This document shows, piece by piece, positions 57,070-64,000 of a stretch of 64,000 nucleotides of DNA. Made by a program: the position numbers and the translations under genes. The notes beneath the pieces are model-generated. The model was not told the DNA's origin. It ran no database searches and saw only the letters and a list, made by a program, of their open reading frames with translations. Position 1 is the stretch's first letter, and the number at the start of each line of letters is the position of its first letter. The stretch comes from Tridacna crocea (taxonomy: Eukaryota; Mollusca; Bivalvia; Cardiida; Cardiidae), in assembly GCA_943736015.1 (NCBI GenBank), contig OX031061.1, positions 13,029,290 to 13,093,289 on the forward strand. Direction: 5' to 3'.

Positions 57070-58836
57070 ACAAAAGGGCCATGTAGGCCCAGAAGTCACT
57101 CACCTGAGCCTTTTGATCAAACATTACCCATTTCCAATCTCTTCAGAGATAATAAGACAAACACTCTGACAAACTTCTTTAGTATTGGGCTTACAAATAT
57201 GGCCTCTAGAGTGCACAGGAAGTTTTTCTAGACTTTGTCTCAGCGGCCTACTTGACATTTAGAAATTATCCAGATATACATTCTGACAAACTGTCATGAG
57301 TATTTGAGAGAAAATGTGTCCTGTGGGTGTATAAAAGGTTTTTCCGAGATTTGAGCTTATGACCTATTTCTTCACCTAACATGACCAATATTCATTCTAC
57401 TCTAAGATATTATCATGACAAAGATTCAAAGCAAATTTCAAGGTTATTGGACTGAAAATGTGGCCTCTAGGGCGTGCACAAATTTTTTCAAGGATGACCT
57501 AGTTTTTATTCCACGTGAACCATTTCCAAAGTCATGCAAGATATCATCAAGACAAACATTCTAACAAAAGTTAAAAGAATATTGGACTGTTATTATAGTA
57601 TAAAAGGCTTTTATGAGATTTGACCTTACGATCTAGTTTTTTATCCAACATGACCCATTTTCATACTCGTCCAAGAAATTAACAAGACAAACATTCTGAC
57701 AGAATTACAAGATTATTTGACTGAAGATGTGGCCTCTAGAGCTTACAAAAGCTGTTCACAAGGTTTGACCTGACCTGACCGATTTCCAAATTCATCCTAG
57801 CTAATATGACAAATATTCTGACCAACTTTAAAGAGCACTGGAATGAAAATGTGGCTTCTGGAGTTTACACAAAAGTTTTCTTTCAAAGATCAGACCAAGT
57901 GACCTAGTTTTTCACTCCACATGGCCCACTTTCAAACTCGTCTGACCAAATTTCAAGAGTATTTGACAGAAAATGTGGCTTATGGTGCAAACACAAGGTT
58001 TTAAAGATTTGAGCTTAATGACATAGTTTTTGACCTAACATGGCCCATTTTCAAATTTGTCAGATATCATCACAAGGCCGTCGGAAGCGGTCCGGCCGGT
58101 CCGGCCATGGCCAGACCAAATTTTCGGCCGAAAATGAAAAATGGCAAGACCAATTTTCGAAAAAGAAAATGCTCAATATTAACCTCAAAAAATGCGCCAG
58201 AATGCACCAAAGAGCGTCTTATTTTTCAAATTTTTTGCGGGGGAGCATGCCGGACCCCCCTAGCATGTCTTAAATGCGTAATATAAACCTAAAAAAATGC
58301 GCCAGAATGCACCAGGGAGCGTCTAACTTTTCAATTTTTTTCCGGGGGAGCATGCCCCTCAGAAAAAACCCTCCCCATCCCCCACCCCCCCAGCATGATT
58401 TAAATTGCGTAATATAAACCTCAAAAAGTGCCCCAGAATGCACCAGAGAGCGTCTTATTTTCAAAAATTTTCCGGGGGAGCATGTCCCCGAAACCCCCTA
58501 GCATGGCTTCGCAACTTCGTCGCTCGCCGGACCAAATTAAATTTCCTTCCGACGGGCCTGCATCAAGACAAACAGTCTGACCAACTTTCAGGAGCATTAG
58601 ACAGAAAATGTGGCCCTTAGAGCGTACCAAAGAATTGAAATAGTGACCTAGTTTTTGACCCGACATGACCTATTTTTGAGCTCATCCTAGACACAGATTC
58701 TGACAAACTTTACAGAGTTTTGGACTGAAAATGTGACCTCTAGAGTGTACACAAGGTAAAAGTTGATGACGGATGACGGACACAGCACGGTCGCAATAGC
58801 TCACTTTGTGCACTTAGTGCTCAGGTGAGCTAAAAA
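57070..58836 (-). mobile_element. H4 element, split by a TIR element
   Basis: Tail ACAAAAGGGCCATGTAGGCC, about eight monomers, head GTGCACTTAGTGCTCAGGTG. Interrupted at ATATCATCA (58072) and resumed at CATCAAGACAAACAG (58561). It starts ~45 bp upstream of the P-loop exon acceptor. Confidence 0.8.
58073..58560. mobile_element. 488-bp TIR element with 5-bp target duplication
   Basis: Ends CAAGGCCGTCGGAAG and CTTCCGACGGGCCTG are inverted repeats with one indel. CATCA flanks both sides (58068-58072; 58561-58565) and the H4 monomer reads through when it is removed. The interior has three GC-rich tandem units (58183, 58288, 58419) with GGGGGAGCATG and GCCAGAATGCACCA. No ORF of note. Confidence 0.8.
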
Positions 58837-59019
58837 GCATGGCTAGGTAACCTAATTATCGTTATGTAAATAGGTTATACATGTAACCTGTTTTCATAAT
58901 CACTTTCACCCTGTAGATACAGAGTAACTGTGCAGTCTGTACTTGATCTACATTGCTACATTAATACTTTAAGCCGGCTTCAGTATTTCAAGTCTTACAG
59001 GTTGTGAACATAAAATACT

Positions 59020-59220
59020 GGTGTTTATGACCCTGAGAATGAAGGCTTTTGAAAGCATTTGGGGGAAAGGAGAAAACATTGGTAACCAGCGCTTTCTCCT
59101 TTCTTCAAAATGTTTTCTACTATCTCAAAGTAATGTTTCTATTTTTAAGTCACACTGACTTTGTCATTCGCAAATTTGCTTTGAGTTTTGGACAAGTAAA
59201 AAATTAATTGTTCTACACAG
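59020..59220. mobile_element. pB MITE, diverged
   Basis: GACCCTGAGAATGAAGGCTTTTGA and hairpin GGAGAAAACATTGGTAACCA... CTTTCTCC remain, with the CAAATTTGCTTTGAGTTTTGGAC end decayed. Confidence 0.6.
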
Positions 59221-59545
59221 ATTCTCTGTAAATTAGCCTTTCAACATGACGATAACAATTGTGTCTTGTAAAAATTTTACTATGGGCCGGAGGCCTAAAT
59301 TACTAAATAAATATACTGTATTTTAATATAAACTGTTCTATTATTTTTTGAAATAGTAGTCAAGTGCATTGAGTAAAATTAATGGACTGAACTGGATCTG
59401 CATTGTACTTATAAACCGGAATAAGCCTGCTGATTGAACTAAAACCTGAATTTTACAATTTTTCTTGAAATTTATATAAACCAACAAAGTGTTATCTTTA
59501 CCATAGCTACTTATTTCAAATTCGCTAGTGTGTTTGTACTTTTAG

Positions 59546-62500
59546 AAAGTAGAAAATATTGGCTGGAAAGAGATCAGACGGACTATAGCTGTTGCTTTAC
59601 TGGACTCTGGTGGGGTTGCGTCCCGATGTCGCGCAAAGAAACAAGTCTCCTGGAGAAGTCAAGCTAATAGCCTTGCAAATCTGTGGAGACATGCTTCTAT
59701 ATAGGAATGTCAGCATCTGTGACATCATTAGACCTGGGAGACATGCTACTGTCTTTGTTGTGTCGGGGCATGTCTCCAGGGAGCATGTCTTCAGGGGGAG
59801 ACATACTTTGGTCTTTGTAGTCTTCTTGGAGTTGCTTATTGCACTGGGCATACTATCCTTGACCGGTTTCGTTCTCTAGTTAGAACTCTTCAGAGGTGTA
59901 ACGAAGCTATGAATAGCTTCTTGTGCTGTTGGTGGATAGAGTATGGCTGTTATATGTCTAGTAAGTGATGCCGATTGGTGCTGGTGTTTCTATTAATAAC
60001 TCCATATGAGCGATGCTGCCGGTCGGTGCCGGTTTAGGCTATTTTTAGCCAAGTGGTGCCGGTTGATGCCGGTTGACTAACACTCTACAAGCTATGGGAG
60101 TGTTAGTGAATCTACTTGGCACAGGACTAATTAAATCAGGATCCTGCTCATTTGTGTTTGGAATTCCCTGTCCTGAATTTCAAAAGGGACTTTCATTTAG
60201 TCCTCTGGATACAATTAATGCTCTGTTTGCAAGCTTAGAATTGTCAACTACATGTTGTGATTTGATGTACTTGCACAGGATCTTTCTAGATTCTCTGTAA
60301 AGGGTAATGCTGTGGGATTAATCTCAAGAGTGCGTCTAAATTTTGGGGGGGGGGGGCATCTCCTAGATCTTGGTTGATCTACGTGGCTTAAAGTTGCCTC
60401 AGCACAGTGTAGGAGCTGCTAGAGAGGGAGGCAAGGATGAGATTGCTCTATTGGAACTGGTGCTAGACGCACTCCCAGTATGTGTGGGATTTCTCAATTT
60501 AGGTGGTGAGCAAGCACGAAGACAAAGTAGAAAATATTGGCTGGAAAGAGACCAGAAGGGCTGTGCCTGTTGCTTGACTGGACTCTGGTGACATGCTAAC
60601 AGTACTGTTGGTCGGGCAGGGAAGCAAGTCTTCTGGCGGAGTCAAGCTAATAGCCCTGCTACTAAGATTCTCACACACTCAAATCTGCAACGAGAATCTC
60701 ATTGGATCTACCTAATCCATACTCTCTATTTAGTAGGGATCTGCATCTCTGGATAGCCGGAAAACCTGCTGAGAAGGATTTACATCTCTGGATAGCAAGG
60801 AAATCTGCATTCAGTCATTTCTTGTTATCCTTTTCTGTTTCCCGACTGTCTGGGATGTGATGTTACAACTGATGTTGACAACGGACAACTGAATACCCCC
60901 ACCTTCTGGGATGATAAAAAATCCTTCTGATAGACAAATGTAGTCTGTAACGAACGTCATTCCCCTGAACGAAGTTTTCAGTGTCACCTGCATGTAACAA
61001 CCAATGTCGGATATAATTCATATTTCTCAATTGTCTCTGATTCATGGCTGATAAAGTCGTCCCCATTATAGCTCCTCGTGAACGCTCCACAAGTTTCATG
61101 AAAGCCAAATTAAACTTTTGCAGGCATCACCTGGCACCACTTGGCTAAAAATAGCCCAGACCGGCACCATCGCTCGTATATAACAACGTCGGATATAATT
61201 CATATTTCTCAATTGTCACTCTTCCGTGGCTGATAAAGTCTTTCCCTTTTTAGCTCCACGTGAACGCTCCACAAGTTACTTAAAAGTAAAATTCGGCTTT
61301 TACAGGCATCAACCGGCACCACTTGGCCAAAAATAGCCCAGACCGGCACTGACCGACGTCCATCCACCTTACAAAAGAGCTAATCATAGCTTCGTTACAC
61401 CTCTGAAGAGTTGTAACTAGAGAACGAAACCAGTCAGGGATAGTATGTCGAGTGCAATAAGCAAATCCAAGAAGACCACAAAGACCAAAGCATGTCTGCT
61501 CTTGAAGACATGCTCCCTAGAGATATACCTGGACGCAACAAAAACAGTAGCATGTCTCCTCGGTCAAATGATGTCACAGATACTGACATGCCCAAAAGCA
61601 TATCTCCACAGATCAGCAAGGCTATTAGCTTGACTCCTCCAGGAGACTTGCTTCCATGCTCGACATCAGGACCGGACCTCGCCAATAGTGCTGTTAATAT
61701 GTCACTAGAGTCGAGTCGAGCAACAGGCACGGCCCGTGTAGTCTCTTTCAAGCCAATAATTTCTACTTTGTCTTCTTTTAGCAAAGACCACGGGTCGACG
61801 TCGTGCTTTTTCACCACCCCAATTGAGAAATCCCACACATTCTGGTTCCATTATGAGCAATCCCATCCTTGCCTCCCTCTCTCTAGCAGCTTCTACATTG
61901 TGCTGAGGCAACCTTAAGCCACGTAGATCAACCAGGATTCAGGCGATGCCCCAGAGATTAATAGGATCTCGATTTAATCAGTCCTGTGCCAAGTAGATTC
62001 ACTAACACTCTACTACCATAGCAAAACAACCTCGAAAGATTGTACTTCAGTACGAAGCAAGTTATATCCAAAGACGTGCTCACAGGAGTGGAAGTTCGTC
62101 CAGTAGTTTTAACATTTGAAAAGGAAAAGTCCTCCATCAAACGCGTGATTCTCAGCTTCTGGCCTATCATTGTAACTCTCCCTGAGATTTTCCCAATTGC
62201 AAATGAAGAGGACACTGCACAACCAAGAAAGTTGTCTATCACTTAGCATGCAACAAATCCCTCAATATACGTGGGAAAACTCTACATAAGTTCAAAATTG
62301 GGACTAAGGAACACATAAAGGACATACGCCTAAATAAAGACACTCTCGTAACCAACCACTTCCACTAAGATTCTCACACACTTAAATCTGCAAAGAGAAT
62401 CTCATTGGACCTACCTACTCCTTATTCTCTATCTGGTTGGGATCTACCGTACATCTCTTAGATCTCGGATAGCCGGAAAACCTGCATTCAGCCATTCTTG

Positions 62501-62890
62501 TTATCCTTTTCTGTTTCCTGTTGGGATGTGATTTTAAAACTGATGTTGACAACGGACAACTGAATACCCCGACATTCTGGGATGATGAAGAAATCCTTCT
62601 AGTAGACATTTCTAGTCTATTACGCCTATCAACATCATTCCCGTCAACGACGTTGACAACGTCACCTGCACGTACTAACCAACGTCGGATAATGCATGCG
62701 TGCAGTAAATACCATGAACCATGGTTTGATTTCTTTATGCAAATATGAATTTTATCAATAATCACTGATATAACTTATATTTCTCGATCGTCACTCACCC
62801 ATGTCTGATAAAGTCTTCCCCTTTTTAGCTCCACATTAACGCTCCACAAGTTACATAAAAGCCAAATTCAGCTGTGCCAACCAGCATCTT
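59546..62890. repeat. Mosaic of inverted and direct repeats (unknown element)
   Basis: 59597-59950 is the inverse of 61360-61690; 60083-60145 of 61963-62025; 60340-60600 of 61690-61960. The segment 60662-61175 recurs directly at 62365-62885, and a third copy of its end is at 61190-61355. AGTAGAAAATATTGGCTGGA appears at 59548 and 60527 and inverted near 61765. GACCGGCAC/GTGCCGGT motifs mark several joints. A 141-codon plus frame (61492-61917) and its inverted relative share ISPQI(S/C)KAISLT-PGDL, hinting at an old Ser/Pro-rich coding sequence, but no family is recognisable. Confidence 0.65.
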
Positions 62891-63490
62891 GGTTGATGAG
62901 AAACCTGCATTTAGCCATTTTAATATTTTTGTCAGTGCTTTTAGTACTTTGATTGGATTTTGAACTTAGACTTGCGGCTTTGAGGATACAGAGTTAGTGA
63001 AAAGTATTGGGTTTAATCTAGAAAATAGATCTGTAAGTTGGAATTATCTTTTTCTTAAACAGGTTGCTCATATCTATTTGCAAATAAACACCATTGTTAA
63101 TTTATGTTTTAGGATCCAGAAATTTCATAGTTTTTGTCCTCTAAACACAATTCTTTAATTTGAGCGACTTATTTCAATTCTTGTTCTAAAATTCAAAATT
63201 GTCAAAATTTCATTCAAACTTAATTCTTCGTGTACTCTTTTGTCTATATTTATTAATAAATATTACTAATTGTTAAAGGCCTGTGGCTAGTTTTCTTTCT
63301 TGCTACACTTGTCTCGTAACATTTTGTAAGAAATATTTCAATGTTTAGCTTGTAAAAGTGGTAATTTCAAAGGCAAATGCCATATGTCCCTTTTGCAAAT
63401 CCTTTAAATTTGGACAAATTCACAACTGAAAAGAAAATGACATAGCAAGGATACTAGTGAAAAATAATTAAATAAATGAAAGTTAGTGAG
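62891..63490. other. Unassigned AT-rich sequence
   Basis: No gene, repeat or RNA feature that I can support. Confidence 0.4.
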
Positions 63491-63494
63491 ATTG

Positions 63495-63815
63495 TTTGTC
63501 TTGAAGATTTCTCAGACGAGTTTGAAAATGGGCCATGTTGGGTCAAAAACTAGGTCACTAGGTCAAATCTTAGAAAAACCTTGTGTGCGCTCTGGAAACC
63601 ACATTTCTCTCAAAAACTCTTGAAAATTGAGTCGGAATGGAATGTTTGTCATGATAATATCTCAGATGAGTTTGATAGTATGTCATGTTGGGTCAAAAAT
63701 TAGGTCACAAGTTCAAATCTTAGAAAAAAACTTTTGCATGCTCTGGAGGACACATTTTCAGTCCGATACTCCTGAAACTTGTTTAAAGTTTGTCTTGATG
63801 ATACCTAGAATGATT
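63495..63815 (+). mobile_element. H4 fragment, two monomers
   Basis: AAAAACTAGGTCACTAGGTC, TCTTAGAAAAACCTTGTGTG and ATTTTCAGTCCGATACTCC show two H4 monomers in the orientation opposite to the 45-kb copy. Neither end is present. Confidence 0.7.
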
Positions 63816-64000
63816 ATTTTTTGTGGTTTTTAGAATTTGCAAAATTTGCAAAATTTTCTGTTTGCATGTTTTACCAGAAATATACTATCAAATAATAAGT
63901 GTCTTTAATTCACAAACATTTCCATAATCAGTATATCATTTTTTGACAAATGTACAGAGCTCCAGATAGAGAGAGAGAGATTTTGATTTCAAATTGAAAG

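Noticed and set aside
61492..61917. 141-codon ORF as a functional gene
   Set aside because: It lies in a rearranged repeat; its other copy is inverted and broken, and no domain is recognisable.

Overview
This window looks like nuclear DNA of a marine bivalve, probably a venerid-type clam. The evidence is AT-rich sequence, GT-AG introns in a long minus-strand gene, no bacterial gene packing, and a dense load of repeats ending in AGCTCACCTGAGC-type termini that enclose tandem ~150-170 bp monomers. Such modular elements are known from bivalves (the pearl/CvA type, usually placed with non-autonomous Helitrons/Helentrons). The host assignment is inference from repeat style; no ribosomal or mitochondrial marker is present.

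One host gene is supported. Four minus-strand exons (57024-56793, 39954-39734, 37280-37065, 9395-8860) join in phase at canonical splice sites and encode the last ~401 residues of a P-loop GTPase. It has G1 GQSGSGKS, G3 DAAG and G4 TKYD, and ends in a single membrane segment seven residues from the stop. It resembles IFI44/IFI44L-type interferon-inducible GTPases in motif order. The first exon(s) lie upstream of 57.0 kb and were not found. The gene covers at least 48 kb, and its introns hold almost everything else listed.

Mobile DNA, with family labels used below: H1 (166-bp monomers), H2 (162), H3 (~172), H4 (~147) and H5 (~165-170) share AGCTCACC/GGTGAGC ends. H6 (155), H7 and H8 (157) have TATACGCCC- or TATGCCCC-type ends. 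H9 (156) and H10 have AGCTCTACTGGC ends. '+' means the AGCTCACC/TATACGCC head is at the low coordinate; the other end has a small hairpin followed by CTCTTGTT. pB is a ~228-bp piggyBac-like MITE: TTAA target sites, CCCTTTCCC termini and a central hairpin.

Layout: 0-6.6 kb, a foldback element, two H1 elements, a 95-bp array with pB insertions, and an H4/H9 chimera. 6.7-8.4 kb, H2. 8.86-9.4 kb, last GTPase exon. 9.7-17.3 kb, H3, H9 holding H6, and a ~285-bp tandem array. 17.4-21.9 kb, a possible 4.5-kb element with terminal inverted repeats. 22-24 kb, H1 pieces and pB. 24.17-24.68 kb, a complete 514-bp LTR mini-retrotransposon (TRIM) with a tRNA-Pro primer site and a tRNA-like Pol III promoter in each LTR. 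25-30 kb, mostly unassigned. 30.1-36.7 kb, H3 containing H7 containing H8 and H1. 37-40 kb, two GTPase exons and H1. 41.8-49.9 kb, H4 and H1 elements and a SINE. 50.1-56 kb, H1 containing pB containing a LINE fragment, plus H5, then H4. 56.4-58.8 kb, a multi-hairpin element, the P-loop exon, and H4 holding a small TIR element. 59.5-62.9 kb, a rearranged mosaic of inverted and direct repeats.
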